A stretch of DNA of 64,000 nucleotides from Enterococcus casseliflavus NBRC 100478 (GTDB lineage Bacteria > Bacillota > Bacilli > Lactobacillales > Enterococcaceae): the NCBI RefSeq assembly GCF_001544095.1, contig NZ_BCPT01000001.1, forward strand, positions 124,001-188,000, read 5' to 3'. The number at the start of each line of letters is the position of its first letter. Positions within the stretch are counted from its first letter, which is position 1. The translations under genes and the position numbers were made by a program. This document shows positions 50,965 to 61,800 of this stretch, piece after piece. The notes below the pieces were generated by a model, which saw only the letters and a program-made list of their open reading frames with translations, was not told the DNA's origin and made no database searches.

Positions 50965-52224
50965 TTACTCCTCTATCATTTGAATATCAGCTCCAAGAGC
51001 CGTTAGTTTTTCGATGATATGATCATAGCCGCGCAAAATATACTCGACATTAAAGACGCTGGTCGTGCCAGTCGCCATCAATCCGGCAATGACAAGACAA
51101 GCTCCTGCTCGCAAATCAGAAGCGACAACTTCTGCTCCGTGCAATTGGCTCGGTCCGCTAACAAAAATCATGTTGCCTTCTGTCGTTGCTTGTGCGCCCA
51201 TCCGTGCTAATTCAGGAATATGGTTGACCCGTTTGGCGTAAATCGTGTCCATGATCTCCGACGTTCCTTTTGCTTTTAGCAATAATGGTGTGATCGGCTG
51301 TTGCAGGTCTGTGGCAAATCCTGGATAAGGATAAGTTTTCACAGTCGCTGGTTTCAAGTCTTTTGAGGGATGCACATAGATTTCATCTTCGCTGATATCC
51401 ATTCGCACGCCGATTTCTTCCAATTTCGCAATGTAGCTTTCTAAATGCTCATAAATCACATTTTTGACAGTAATGCCTTCCCCCGCTGCTGCGGCTAAAG
51501 AAAGGTAGGTTCCTGCTTCGATCCGGTCTGGAATGATGGAATGACGACAACCGTGCAATTCTTCCACGCCTTCGATACGAATTTCATTGGTACCTGCACC
51601 TCTGATTTTCGCTCCCATATTATTTAAAAGGGTCGCAACATCAATGATCTCAGGTTCTCGTGCGGCATTTTCAATGATCGTTTTGCCTTTGGCTTTTACT
51701 GCTGCCAGCATCACATTGATGGTTGCTCCGATGGAGACCATATCTAGGAAGATACGTTCGCCAGTCAAGCCTTCTTCTTCGGTACGCAAATACATGGCAC
51801 CATGTTCGTTGGTGACTTTTGCGCCAAGTGCTTCGAAGCCTTTAATATGCAAATCGATTGGTCGCGGACCTAAGAAGCAGCCGCCAGGCAACCCAACGAC
51901 GCCTTCACCAAACTTCGCCAACAATGCCCCCATGAAATAGTAAGAAGCTCGTAGACTATTGATTTTTCCGTTAGGCATCGGGATCGAAACGATGTTTGTC
52001 GGATCGATTTCTAGCGTATTGTTTTCAAAATGGGTCTTCACACCCATGATTTCGATAATCTCAATTAATGAGTGCACATCTTGAATGTCAGGCACTCCTT
52101 CTAAAATGACCGGTGAATCAGCTAAGATCGCTGCCGGGATCAATGCGACTGCACTGTTTTTTGCGCCGCTAATGGTGACTTCACCTTTTAAGGGACGATT
52201 GCCGTTGATGACAATTTTTTTCAT
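50965..52224 (-). CDS. murA: UDP-N-acetylglucosamine 1-carboxyvinyltransferase
   Basis: 419 residues with the fosfomycin-target Cys116 in [12 protein letters not shown] and the Lys22-Asn23 pair (SGAKNS). It catalyses the first committed step of peptidoglycan synthesis. Its place before rho corresponds to the second MurA copy of Firmicutes (MurZ/MurAB). AGGTGG precedes the ATG, and an extended -10 (TGC-TAAAAT, 52269-52277) may be its promoter. Confidence 0.96.
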   Translation of the reverse strand: MKKIVINGNRPLKGEVTISGAKNSAVALIPAAILADSPVILEGVPDIQDVHSLIEIIEIMGVKTHFENNTLEIDPTNIVSIPMPNGKINSLRASYYFMGALLAKFGEGVVGLPGGCFLGPRPIDLHIKGFEALGAKVTNEHGAMYLRTEEEGLTGERIFLDMVSIGATINVMLAAVKAKGKTIIENAAREPEIIDVATLLNNMGAKIRGAGTNEIRIEGVEELHGCRHSIIPDRIEAGTYLSLAAAAGEGITVKNVIYEHLESYIAKLEEIGVRMDISEDEIYVHPSKDLKPATVKTYPYPGFATDLQQPITPLLLKAKGTSEIMDTIYAKRVNHIPELARMGAQATTEGNMIFVSGPSQLHGAEVVASDLRAGACLVIAGLMATGTTSVFNVEYILRGYDHIIEKLTALGADIQMIEE

Positions 52225-52268
52225 GGAATTCCACCTATACTCTTTTTTAATTTATGTGTATCATTCCA

Positions 52269-52277
52269 ATTTTAGCA
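52269..52277 (-). promoter_or_regulatory. Extended -10 promoter of murA-rho
   Basis: TGC-TAAAAT on the minus strand, 45 bases before the murA start and directly after two fba terminators. The -35 is weak. Confidence 0.5.
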
Positions 52278-52291
52278 CAGATCACTCAAAG

Positions 52292-52325
52292 AAAAAAGAT
52301 GCAGGATATTTTTGATCCCCGCATC
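52292..52325 (-). terminator. Second fba terminator
   Basis: On the minus strand GATGCGGGGAT pairs with ATCCTGCATC (G-U pairs) and six T follow. It backs up the hairpin at 52347-52382. Confidence 0.7.
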
Positions 52326-52346
52326 AAGAATATTTTCTTGGAAAGC

Positions 52347-52382
52347 AAAAAAACTCTTAGAATCGGTGATTCTAAGAGTTTT
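52347..52382. terminator. fba terminator
   Basis: AAACTCTTAGAATC and GATTCTAAGAGTTT pair perfectly around a four-base loop; seven T follow on the minus strand. Confidence 0.92.
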
Positions 52383-52397
52383 GATCTTTGATTAAGA

Positions 52398-53267
52398 TTA
52401 AGCTTTACCAGCTGAACCGAACCAGTCGATGTGTTCTTCTGCATCTTTAACGATTGCAGCAACACCTGGTGCTAATAATTTACGAGGGTCGAATCCTTTA
52501 CCTTCTTTATCTTTGCCAGCTTCGATGTATTCACGAGTTGCTTTAGCAAATGATAATTGGAATTCAGTATTTACGTTTACTTTAGAAACACCCATTGAGA
52601 TTGCTTTTTCGATTTGGTCTTGAGGAATACCAGAACCACCGTGTAATACTAATGGTACATCAGAACCTACTGCATCAGCGATTGCTTGTAAGTGGTCAAA
52701 AGCAAGGCCTTTCCAGTTTTCAGGGTATTGACCGTGAATGTTACCAATTCCGCAAGCTAGGTAATCAATACCAGTTGCAACCATTTGTTTACATTCTTCG
52801 ATGTCAGCTAATTCGCCAGAACCGATGATTCCATCTTCTTCTCCGCCGATTGAACCAACTTCACACTCAACAGAAACGCCTTTTGCGTGTGCTTTTTCGA
52901 CAACTTCTTTAGCCAATTTCAAGTTTTCTTCAAATGGTAAGTGAGAGCCATCAAACATAACAGAAGTGTAACCAACTTCGATACATTCCATTGCTGCATC
53001 ATAATCACCGTGGTCTAAGTGGATTGCAACTGGAACAGTGATATTCATTGAATCAACCAAGTTTGTAACGATGTCTTTAGCAACTTTGTATCCGCCCATA
53101 TATTTGGCAGCACCCATTGAAGTTTGGATTAGAACTGGCGCTTTTTTCGCTTCAGCAGCTTTTAAAATCGCTTGTGTCCATTCTAAGTTGTTTGTGTTGA
53201 ATCCGCCGACTGCATATCCGCCTTGACGAGCAGCTTTTAAGAATTCAGCTCCTGATACTACTGGCAT
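52398..53267 (-). CDS. fba: Fructose-bisphosphate aldolase, class II
   Basis: 289 residues. Zinc ligands lie in AIHLDHGDYD and VLHGGSGIP, and the K+/phosphate loop VNVNTEFQ is conserved. It cleaves fructose 1,6-bisphosphate in glycolysis. Codon use is strongly biased toward preferred codons compared with its neighbours, as expected for a highly expressed gene. GGAGGAA precedes the ATG. Confidence 0.97.
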   Translation of the reverse strand: MPVVSGAEFLKAARQGGYAVGGFNTNNLEWTQAILKAAEAKKAPVLIQTSMGAAKYMGGYKVAKDIVTNLVDSMNITVPVAIHLDHGDYDAAMECIEVGYTSVMFDGSHLPFEENLKLAKEVVEKAHAKGVSVECEVGSIGGEEDGIIGSGELADIEECKQMVATGIDYLACGIGNIHGQYPENWKGLAFDHLQAIADAVGSDVPLVLHGGSGIPQDQIEKAISMGVSKVNVNTEFQLSFAKATREYIEAGKDKEGKGFDPRKLLAPGVAAIVKDAEEHIDWFGSAGKA

Positions 53268-53302
53268 AAAAAATTCCTCCTAAGTTTTGAAAAACTTTAT
53301 TT

Positions 53303-53338
53303 GTTAAGCAATGCTTAACCGACAATGCTATTTTAGCA
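53303..53338 (-). promoter_or_regulatory. fba promoter with palindrome at the start site
   Basis: An extended -10, TGC-TAAAAT (53330-53338), is followed by the perfect palindrome GTTAAGCA-T-TGCTTAAC (53303-53319), which would cover the start site. It may be an operator or a 5' mRNA hairpin. The rest of the gap to 53635 shows only AT-rich sequence. Confidence 0.5.
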
Positions 53339-53635
53339 AAGATTTGCGGTATTTGCTACTAAAAAGAGGAATTTCTCTTTTCAAAAAAAGATTGCACAAA
53401 TATAAAAATCCAGCATTTTCATCATCTTTTCTGAAAGTCTAGGATTCTGTAAGGTTTTGCTCTTCTGTCTGTGGTCGTTAGATAACAAATCGGCATGTGA
53501 AAATTCGAGAAAAATTTCACATATTTTTTCGTTATTTTATCATAATCTTCCAGCAAATCCTTTCTTCTTCTCTTTTGAGCATAAGAATAGCCTTGTGAAA
53601 GCGGGCATATTATTATGTAAAAAAGGAGGGATAAA

Positions 53636-54091
53636 ATGAAAAAAGCGCTTATTGGATTTTTGGCAGTCATCGGAGTTCTTTTCTTGGCAAGCTGTAGCTC
53701 GGGGGCCAAGGAAGAAACCAAAACATTCACAATGGATCAAAATGGGGTTTCGATGGAACTGGTCTTCACTTATGAAGGCGATAAAGTAAAAACTCAGACT
53801 GCGAACAATGTCATGCCTTATTCAGCGATCGGGGTAACGACTAAAGAAGAAACACAAACCGTGCTTGATCCGATTGCAGAACAGTATCAGCAAGTCAAAG
53901 GGTTGGACTATTCCCTCGACTATACAGATAGTGAAGCGACTGAATCATTGACCATCAATTATGATGAGTTGGATTATGATTCAGCGAAACAATTGCCTGG
54001 GGTTAGTTTCGAAGGAAACACCGAAAATGGGATCAGCATGGAACGTACAGAGGAAATGCTCTTAGATCAAGGGTATAAGCTAAAAGAATAA
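53636..54091 (+). CDS. DUF1307 lipoprotein (YehR-like)
   Basis: 151 residues. A lipoprotein signal with the lipobox LASC (Cys20) leads into a DUF1307 domain, as in E. coli YehR. Surface-anchored; function unknown. AAGGAGGG precedes the ATG. It is the only plus-strand gene in the housekeeping block. Confidence 0.9.
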   Translation: MKKALIGFLAVIGVLFLASCSSGAKEETKTFTMDQNGVSMELVFTYEGDKVKTQTANNVMPYSAIGVTTKEETQTVLDPIAEQYQQVKGLDYSLDYTDSEATESLTINYDELDYDSAKQLPGVSFEGNTENGISMERTEEMLLDQGYKLKE

Positions 54092-54177
54092 TCCTCTCTA
54101 GGCACCAGCAAATCAACATGGGTTTCCCGCTGGCGGATTTCATTCAAACTGCTAGCGAAAAAAATAATGCATCAGCC

Positions 54178-54210
54178 AAAAACTTCCGGTCGTTTTGACG
54201 GAAGTTTTTT
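54178..54210 (+). terminator. Terminator of the lipoprotein gene
   Basis: AAAACTTCCG pairs with CGGAAGTTTT and six T follow on the plus strand. Confidence 0.85.
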
Positions 54211-54286
54211 GTGTGCAGAAATGGATACCTTCTACCAACGCTCATGCAAGTTTCAACCTTTTACGGACTACTGGGATGGCGCAACT

Positions 54287-54319
54287 CAAAAAAACTCCCC
54301 ATCTTGAGATGAGGAGTTT
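54287..54319 (-). terminator. pyrG terminator
   Basis: On the minus strand AAACTCCTCATCT pairs with AGATGGGGAGTTT around a tiny loop, followed by seven T. Confidence 0.9.
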
Positions 54320-54354
54320 CGCACATTCATTGCTTGGTTTGCAGCTAGCGATTA

Positions 54355-55983
<1,629 letters not shown>

Positions 55984-56007
55984 CTATTTTACAGGAAAAG
56001 CATTTAG

Positions 56008-56088
56008 AAAATAATAAAAGCTCCCTATCCATAAATGAATAGGGAGCGAAAATTCTAAATCACTTTCTGACTCTTGTAAAGAGTGCCC
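56008..56088 (-). promoter_or_regulatory. pyrG leader: pyrG leader attenuator (CTP-sensitive)
   Basis: The predicted transcript starts with GGGC at 56088, seven bases after the -10. The terminator pairs GCTCCCTAT with ATAGGGAGC (56020-56047), followed by TTTTATTATTTT. In Bacillus and Lactococcus pyrG, low CTP makes polymerase stutter at the initial GGG; the added G run pairs with the CU-rich 5' arm (CGCTCCCT here) and prevents termination. All required parts are visible. Confidence 0.85.
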
Positions 56089-56095
56089 AAACAGA

Positions 56096-56124
56096 ATGAT
56101 ACATTCTCACCTAGCAAATGTCAA
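56096..56124 (-). promoter_or_regulatory. pyrG promoter
   Basis: -35 TTGACA (56119-56124), 17-base spacer, -10 TATCAT (56096-56101) on the minus strand. Confidence 0.88.
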
Positions 56125-56329
56125 GAAAACTTTATTTGATTTTTTCAGAAAAAAACGAAGTTTCCAGACAAACCGCTTTACTTATTGATACAGCTGGTTC
56201 CTTCTTTTTCTCGACTAAATTCTATGGTTATTCTTTCTTAAACAACCTTCATGTTTTCTGCACAACTTTTTGCAAATTTTTCATTGCTTCTTACGAAATC
56301 GTTGAACTCTCTTTGGCATAATACAAAGT

Positions 56330-56434
56330 GTAGATGAAGTCTGGCGCTTTACTCGTTTTGGTAAAAATGATCGGAACGTATTTCTGGTTATTTTTGGCAA
56401 AGACGAGGTGCAGGTTCGATTCCTGCCTTCTACG
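56330..56434 (+). other. tRNA-like element, T-arm and acceptor 3' strand
   Basis: GCAGG-TTCGATT-CCTGC is a perfect T-arm, followed directly by CTTCTAC, which pairs with GTAGATG 97 bases upstream with one mismatch. The total of about 104 bases is too long for a normal tRNA, the D and anticodon arms cannot be drawn convincingly, and CTA stands where CCA would be. It may be a degenerate tRNA or the 3' remnant of one used for integration. Nothing else was seen in 56125-56329. Confidence 0.35.
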
Positions 56435-56487
56435 CTAGTGATGCGGTTGAAAGGGAGCTCTGAGGATCAATCGCAGCAATCCTTAGA

Positions 56488-58119
56488 CTATTGTTTCACC
56501 AACGAAACAAAATCAACGTTCGTCCAAGCATTTGCTGAAGCCTTGCTATAAACCCCGATTTCACAAACACCTGTTGTAATTGGAATGTCTTTGATTGTAA
56601 TTTTTGTCCATTCACTGGTTTTATCAACCGCAGTATTTAGTTCCGCTCCACCATAATTTTTGATATATAACTGATTGGTATCAAACTCTCCCCCAGACAT
56701 TACGTAGGCACTCAATGTGTAAGTTCCATCGCTGATGCCACTAATATTTTGATAAGCTGATGCCTCGTAAGCTTGGTCCTTCCAAAAAGTTAATTTGTAG
56801 TCTCCAAAAAAAGTCCCTGCTTCCGTTTTGATCGTACCTTCAGCTGTTCCTTGTTGAAACCACGTTTGCCAATCGGAAGGACTGGTCGTTGGTCCATCGC
56901 TCTCGAAACTTGCATTTTTAACCAGATTTGTTTGCGTCCCTGCTTGTTTAAACGCACGCAAGCTTGGCAAGGCGTTTCCAGCAAAATCAAACATCGCCTG
57001 GTTGTCCCATTCGTTTCCCATAGTGGATTGAACACCGAGATAATTCATACCTGCTTGTGTTGCCCAACTCACGTTTCCGTTGTACCAAAGAGGTTCCCAG
57101 TAAAAGAAGCCCGCCCCGCGATCATTCGGCACCGCTTGAATACGATCGGCTAGATCCAGCAAATACTCTGCTTGTCCTGACGGCGTTGGTTCATATCCCC
57201 CCGCCGCTGCTTCGGCTTCGCCAAAGGCATTTGGCATAGTATCTGCATTCGCTGTTGTATGCCCATAAGCTGTTTCAACTACGATCACTTCTTTGCCATA
57301 CCGTTGACTGATCGTATTCATATTGGTTTGAAGTTCATTCATTGAACCGTGCCAATACGGATAATACGATACTCCAATTAAATCAAATGACACACCCCGA
57401 CTGGTGATTTCATCAAACCACCAAGTAAATGCTCCTGTATCGCCACCATCAGCTAAGTGGAGCATTACTGGAGTTGTTTTAGGTTGAGTGTCTCGAACAG
57501 CTTGGACACCAGACTTCAAAAAAGTAGCCAATCGATCAAACTCTCCCCCGTCTTCTCCCCAAGACTTGCCATAAGGCCAGAGCATGCCACTATTCAGTTC
57601 ATTGCCGATCTGAACCATATCAGGATAAACGTCTAGCTGCTTCATTTCCGACAGAACGTTCTTTGTATAGTCATACAATGCCGTATTCATTTCTTCAAAG
57701 GTCAGATCTTGCCACGCTTTAGGAACATTCTGTTTCCCAGGATCAACCCAAAAATCACTGTAATGGAAATCTAGCAACACGTTGAGTCCAAGACTTTTTG
57801 CTCGTTTTGCAAGGGCAATCGTCGTTTCCAGATCATTTGTCCCTGCCCCATAACTTTCTCCGTTACTATTATAAGGATCCTGCCACAAACGCAGTCGAAC
57901 ATAGTTGACACCATTATTTTTTAGAATCTCTAAGGCATCTTTTGAAATACCATCTTCATAATATTTTGCACCAGATTTTTCCATATCTGACAAGATTGAA
58001 ATATCTGCTCCGCGAATAAACTCGCTGGCAGATGCTTCAACTGTTTTTGAAACAGCCCCCAAAGTCCCTATCACAGCTGCAAATAAAGCGACTTTACGCA
58101 ACCAAGCTCCCTTTTTCAT
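56488..58119 (-). CDS. ganB: Secreted arabinogalactan endo-beta-1,4-galactanase, GH53
   Basis: 543 residues. A signal peptide (about 1-32, cleavage near VEASA) precedes a GH53 (beta/alpha)8 domain (about 35-385) with acid/base Glu174 in QIGNELNSG and nucleophile Glu282 in VVETAYGH. A C-terminal beta-sandwich of about 140 residues (NLVKNASFESDGPTTSPSDW onward) resembles galactan-binding CBM61-type modules. No sortase motif, so it is released. It cuts beta-1,4-galactan of pectin to galacto-oligosaccharides. It is the last gene of a lactose-type PTS operon. Confidence 0.93.
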   Translation of the reverse strand: MKKGAWLRKVALFAAVIGTLGAVSKTVEASASEFIRGADISILSDMEKSGAKYYEDGISKDALEILKNNGVNYVRLRLWQDPYNSNGESYGAGTNDLETTIALAKRAKSLGLNVLLDFHYSDFWVDPGKQNVPKAWQDLTFEEMNTALYDYTKNVLSEMKQLDVYPDMVQIGNELNSGMLWPYGKSWGEDGGEFDRLATFLKSGVQAVRDTQPKTTPVMLHLADGGDTGAFTWWFDEITSRGVSFDLIGVSYYPYWHGSMNELQTNMNTISQRYGKEVIVVETAYGHTTANADTMPNAFGEAEAAAGGYEPTPSGQAEYLLDLADRIQAVPNDRGAGFFYWEPLWYNGNVSWATQAGMNYLGVQSTMGNEWDNQAMFDFAGNALPSLRAFKQAGTQTNLVKNASFESDGPTTSPSDWQTWFQQGTAEGTIKTEAGTFFGDYKLTFWKDQAYEASAYQNISGISDGTYTLSAYVMSGGEFDTNQLYIKNYGGAELNTAVDKTSEWTKITIKDIPITTGVCEIGVYSKASANAWTNVDFVSLVKQ

Positions 58120-58134
58120 TCATTTGCTCCTCCT

Positions 58135-59808
58135 TTATTGAAATTGGCTCAGAATAAATTGAACGGCTTTTTCAGGATCTCTCGTTAATCCGATATATTC
58201 TGCTCCTTTTGTCGCAACCAGCTTGATTCCTAAGCGATCGGTATCTTCTTTGATATCATCATAGTAAGAATTGACTTGCGGTGCTAAGACCACCATATCA
58301 AAATCCTTCAGCATTTCGTAATGAGAACCATAAGCACCCGCCATTGCACTGATCGGTGCTTTCGATTCAGATGCACCTTCTTTTAAAGCATTAGCTAACA
58401 TCGCACTTGTCCCTGCTCCAGCACAAAGCACCAACACATTGATTTCTTTATTTGTATCGCTGATAATTTGTCTCGCTGCCACAGGTACTTCCTCACGTAT
58501 AGCAGCAGAAGCACCTTCTTCGGTTGCGATCACTTCCGCTTTTTGTGCTTCTTGCTCTACTAAAACAGCATCGTATGCTTTACAAAATGGTAGATAGATC
58601 AGGAAGTCAACGACGATTAGAACCGCTGCTAAAACAAAGGCTAACACCCCCATGCCTGTTCCTAGAACCAAACCGATCGGTGCCGGAGTTGCCCAAGGTA
58701 AAACGTACATAAAACTGTTCATGCCTAGCACATCGACAAAAAACTTAAACAAGCAAACGTTTACAACTGGTGTTAACAAAAACGGAATGAAAAAATAAGG
58801 ATTCAAAATCATGGGTGCTGCAAACAACAATGGTTCATTGACAGCAAAACTTACTGGAATAAAGGAAGCTTTCCCGACTGCCTTCAATTGTTTAGACTTA
58901 GCAAAGAGTAAGAAGATAAAAGGAACGACCAATGTGGCCCCAGTTCCTCCCATAGTTCCTACAAAATTTCCTAAACCGACTGTCAGTACTTTTGAAGCTT
59001 GCTCACCGGAATTGAACAATTGCAGATTGGTTTCCACATTGGCATAGATAATTGCTGCAATTGCTGGTTCCACGATCGACGGTCCATGAACACCGACAAA
59101 CCAAAATAGCGCCATCGCTCCCCAGATAATAGCGATTCCTAAATAACCGTCGGCTGCTGTGAATAATGGCTGCAGCACAGTAATGATTGCTTCTGCAAAT
59201 GAGATTTGGAAAATTTGCCGAATACCTAAATCAATTAAAACGGCCGCAAATACTGAAAAAGAGAAAGGAAAAATATCTCGGAAGGTTTGCGAAATCGTAC
59301 CAGGAACTTCTTTAGGCATCTTAATGGTAATATCTTTCAGCACACAAAACTTATATAAATTAACTGTTAAAAATGCAGCGACAAAGGACGCCAAAAGCCC
59401 CTTTGTCCCCATGTATTCCGTTGAAAATCCGCCTTCGATTGGAGAGACGCTTAACAACAGGAAACTTACCACAGAAGCCAGCATCACAGAAGTCGTGTTG
59501 ATTACTTTGTTTTTCGGTAAGCGGCGATTCATCGAATCAGCCAAGCAGCGAGCAGTGGTTGCTGAAACAAGTAACCCTACAACCCCCATCGAATAATTAT
59601 AGACTTTCCACAACCAAGTGGAGACAGCTTCAGGCCATTGGTAACCAAAAATCTCAGGAACCGCAGCAATCAAAATGAATATGCTTGAGAATAAAATAGC
59701 CGGCATCGCTGTTAAAAATCCGTCACGAACGGCTCCCAGATAACTATTGCGTGAGATTTTTTCAAAAAACGGTTTCCCTTTTTCGATTTGTTTAATGATT
59801 CCATCCAT
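58135..59808 (-). CDS. lacE: Lactose/galacto-oligosaccharide PTS permease EIICB
   Basis: 557 residues. An EIIC part of about ten helices (FVGVHGPSIVEPAIAA and the VNEPLLFAAPMILNP loop) is followed by a linker and an EIIB domain with phosphocysteine Cys462 in VLVLCAGAGTSAML. Length and arrangement equal LacE. Here the likely substrate is galactobiose or related galactan fragments made by the GH53 enzyme encoded downstream, though lactose is also possible. Confidence 0.94.
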   Translation of the reverse strand: MDGIIKQIEKGKPFFEKISRNSYLGAVRDGFLTAMPAILFSSIFILIAAVPEIFGYQWPEAVSTWLWKVYNYSMGVVGLLVSATTARCLADSMNRRLPKNKVINTTSVMLASVVSFLLLSVSPIEGGFSTEYMGTKGLLASFVAAFLTVNLYKFCVLKDITIKMPKEVPGTISQTFRDIFPFSFSVFAAVLIDLGIRQIFQISFAEAIITVLQPLFTAADGYLGIAIIWGAMALFWFVGVHGPSIVEPAIAAIIYANVETNLQLFNSGEQASKVLTVGLGNFVGTMGGTGATLVVPFIFLLFAKSKQLKAVGKASFIPVSFAVNEPLLFAAPMILNPYFFIPFLLTPVVNVCLFKFFVDVLGMNSFMYVLPWATPAPIGLVLGTGMGVLAFVLAAVLIVVDFLIYLPFCKAYDAVLVEQEAQKAEVIATEEGASAAIREEVPVAARQIISDTNKEINVLVLCAGAGTSAMLANALKEGASESKAPISAMAGAYGSHYEMLKDFDMVVLAPQVNSYYDDIKEDTDRLGIKLVATKGAEYIGLTRDPEKAVQFILSQFQ

Positions 59809-59820
59809 AGCGTTCTTCTC

Positions 59821-60138
59821 CTATCCTTGATTCTGCTTGTACAGTGCAATAAAGTCTTGAATCAGATCTCTCAGCAACAAAGTGGTCATTAAATGATCCT
59901 GTCCATGGATAAAAATGAATCCCATCTCCATCTCTTTTCCCGATGCTTCTTCCGCTAAAATTTTCGTTTGCGAATTGTGTGCAAGGGTTAAATTTTCGTC
60001 GGCTTCTTTCAGTGCTGAATCAACATGCTCAAAGTTCCCTTGTCTTACTTCTTTCAATAATTTCAATAATGTACTGCGAGCGTCCCCTGAATAAGCAACG
60101 ATCTCAAAACCAAGCATTTGTAATTCCTCTTTATTCAT
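59821..60138 (-). CDS. lacF: Lactose-type PTS EIIA
   Basis: 105 residues from ATG 60138 (GGAGGAAG upstream). His78 in FIFIHGQDHLM is the phospho-acceptor site, identical to the LacF signature, and His82 follows. It works as a trimer that phosphorylates LacE. Gene order is lacG, lacF, lacE, ganB. Confidence 0.95.
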   Translation of the reverse strand: MNKEELQMLGFEIVAYSGDARSTLLKLLKEVRQGNFEHVDSALKEADENLTLAHNSQTKILAEEASGKEMEMGFIFIHGQDHLMTTLLLRDLIQDFIALYKQNQG

Positions 60139-60162
60139 CTTTTCTTCCTCCATTATTACTTA

Positions 60163-61563
60163 TTAAATAATCGTTTTGGTTTCACTAACTAATTTGTACC
60201 AGTATGCTGACTCTTTCGGGTAACGCTTCTGGGTTTCAAAATCAACATAAAACAAGCCATACCTTTTGTTATACCCATTTGTCCATGAGAAAAGATCCAT
60301 AAGCGACCACAAAAAATATCCCTTCACATTTACCCCAGCTGTTATCGCCTTGCTTAAGGATTCCAAATAGACTCTCAAATAGTCGATTCTCGGCTGATCC
60401 ATAATGATGCCATCTTCAAACTGGTCTTTATACCCCATGCCGTTTTCAGTGATATAGATTTTGTTGTAATGCGGGTAATCGCTTTTAATTCGCAACAACA
60501 AGTCATAAAGCCCTTCTGGATAAATCAGCCAGTCCCAATCTGTTCGAGGAATTCCTTCTTTATAAATGCGTTCTCCGATCCCCTTCACTTTATAAACAGA
60601 GGTCCCTTTTTCACCCGTGCCATTATGATGGATCGCGTTTTCTCCATCGTAAGCTTTGACAAAATGGCATTGGTAGTGATTGATCCCTAAATAGTCATTA
60701 CGCGTGGAGGCTTTTTTCAATTCGACAAAATCTTCTTCAGGAAAATGATAGCTGGCCTGATTTGCTTCACATATCTCATCAAGAGCAGTCAAGGTTTCAG
60801 TTGAATAGAAGCCTAAATAAGTAGCATCTAATAAGAAGCGGATCGACAATGCATCGTCTAAAAAGGCTGCATGCTTATCTTCTGGAGCATCTGTTGCCGC
60901 ATATTTCGTCTCCAATGAGTGAACGACACCGATTTCGCCTGGAAGTTCGTTTTCTTTGAAATAGTTCACTACACGTGCATGGGCAACCATCATATTATGA
61001 AGACAGGCGATGATTTTTGTAAAATCATATTTGATTCCTGGCGGGAAAACGCCTAACAAATATTGATTGGTCGCAACAGGATAGATTTCATTAAAGGTAC
61101 TCCACACTTTCACTTCTTTGAATTCATGAAAACAAAAAATGGCATAGGAAACGAATGCTTCTATTGTTTCTCGATTCAAAAAATCTCCCTGGTCAAACAA
61201 ACGTTTAGGGGTATCAAAATGATGCAATGTCACAAACGGCGTTACGTTTCTTTTCGCACATTCTTCGAACACACGATGATAAAAAGCGATTCCTTCTGGG
61301 TTCGGTTCCCCATCACCATCAGGAAAAATTCGACTCCATGCAATGGATAATCTTAGCCCATTCACACCAAATCGTTCACACAATTCAATATCCTTTGCAT
61401 ATTGATGATAAAAATCACTTGCCGGATCGGGACTGAATCTACCCTGTTCCTCTAAAAAATCATCCCAAGCAACAGCGCCTTTGCCGCCTTCCTTAGTGGC
61501 TCCTTCAACCTGATAGGCTGCTGTGGCTCCACCAAAAATAAAATCTTCTGGTAATTTAAGCAT
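60163..61563 (-). CDS. lacG: 6-phospho-beta-galactosidase, GH1
   Basis: 466 residues from ATG 61563, eight bases from GAGGAG; the ATG two codons earlier is too close to it. STFNEIYP holds the acid/base Glu159 and YITENGMG the nucleophile Glu373. The phosphate loop [12 protein letters not shown] has Ser, Lys and Tyr exactly spaced as in LacG of lactococci and staphylococci. It hydrolyses the phosphorylated beta-galactoside delivered by LacEF. First gene of the operon. No tagatose-6-phosphate genes (lacABCD) are in the window. Confidence 0.94.
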   Translation of the reverse strand: MLKLPEDFIFGGATAAYQVEGATKEGGKGAVAWDDFLEEQGRFSPDPASDFYHQYAKDIELCERFGVNGLRLSIAWSRIFPDGDGEPNPEGIAFYHRVFEECAKRNVTPFVTLHHFDTPKRLFDQGDFLNRETIEAFVSYAIFCFHEFKEVKVWSTFNEIYPVATNQYLLGVFPPGIKYDFTKIIACLHNMMVAHARVVNYFKENELPGEIGVVHSLETKYAATDAPEDKHAAFLDDALSIRFLLDATYLGFYSTETLTALDEICEANQASYHFPEEDFVELKKASTRNDYLGINHYQCHFVKAYDGENAIHHNGTGEKGTSVYKVKGIGERIYKEGIPRTDWDWLIYPEGLYDLLLRIKSDYPHYNKIYITENGMGYKDQFEDGIIMDQPRIDYLRVYLESLSKAITAGVNVKGYFLWSLMDLFSWTNGYNKRYGLFYVDFETQKRYPKESAYWYKLVSETKTII

Positions 61564-61615
61564 GTACATCTCTCCTCAAATCTATAATCAGTTTCCACAC
61601 TTTCTAACTGATTGA

Positions 61616-61644
61616 ATTGTAATCGCATCCAAAACATTTGTCAA
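61616..61644 (-). promoter_or_regulatory. Promoter of the lacG-lacF-lacE-ganB operon
   Basis: -35 TTGACA (61639-61644), 17-base spacer, -10 TACAAT (61616-61621) on the minus strand. An operator copy abuts the -35. Confidence 0.85.
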
Positions 61645-61656
61645 CAAAAACAAACA
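61643..61656. promoter_or_regulatory. Repressor site copy 1 (AACAAAAACAAACA)
   Basis: A 14-mer repeated exactly, in inverted orientation, at 61725-61738. This copy overlaps the end of the lacG -35. Confidence 0.65.
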
Positions 61657-61724
61657 TAAATAATCACAAAAATCGAAAAAAAATGATAAAAACCATTGAA
61701 ATAAACATGTATCACGCAAATAAT

Positions 61725-61738
61725 TGTTTGTTTTTGTT
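61725..61738. promoter_or_regulatory. Repressor site copy 2 (inverted)
   Basis: TGTTTGTTTTTGTT, the exact complement of copy 1, ten bases upstream of the regulator -35. The 82-bp centre spacing is close to eight helical turns, which permits looping. Confidence 0.65.
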
Positions 61739-61747
61739 CGAAACAGA

Positions 61748-61776
61748 TTGACTGTTATCCGATTATATGGTAGATT
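61748..61776 (+). promoter_or_regulatory. Promoter of the DeoR regulator gene
   Basis: -35 TTGACT (61748-61753), 17-base spacer, -10 TAGATT (61771-61776). Confidence 0.75.
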
Positions 61777-61800
61777 ATCCTTAAATTAGAGGTGAAGACG

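Noticed and set aside
56330-56434. Selenocysteine tRNA as an explanation of the long tRNA-like element
   Set aside because: No UCA anticodon in a foldable arm and no long variable arm or eight-base acceptor; only the 3' part is tRNA-like.
59159-59596. 145-codon open frame on the plus strand
   Set aside because: It lies wholly antisense to lacE, a clear PTS permease, and has no ribosome site or recognisable domain.
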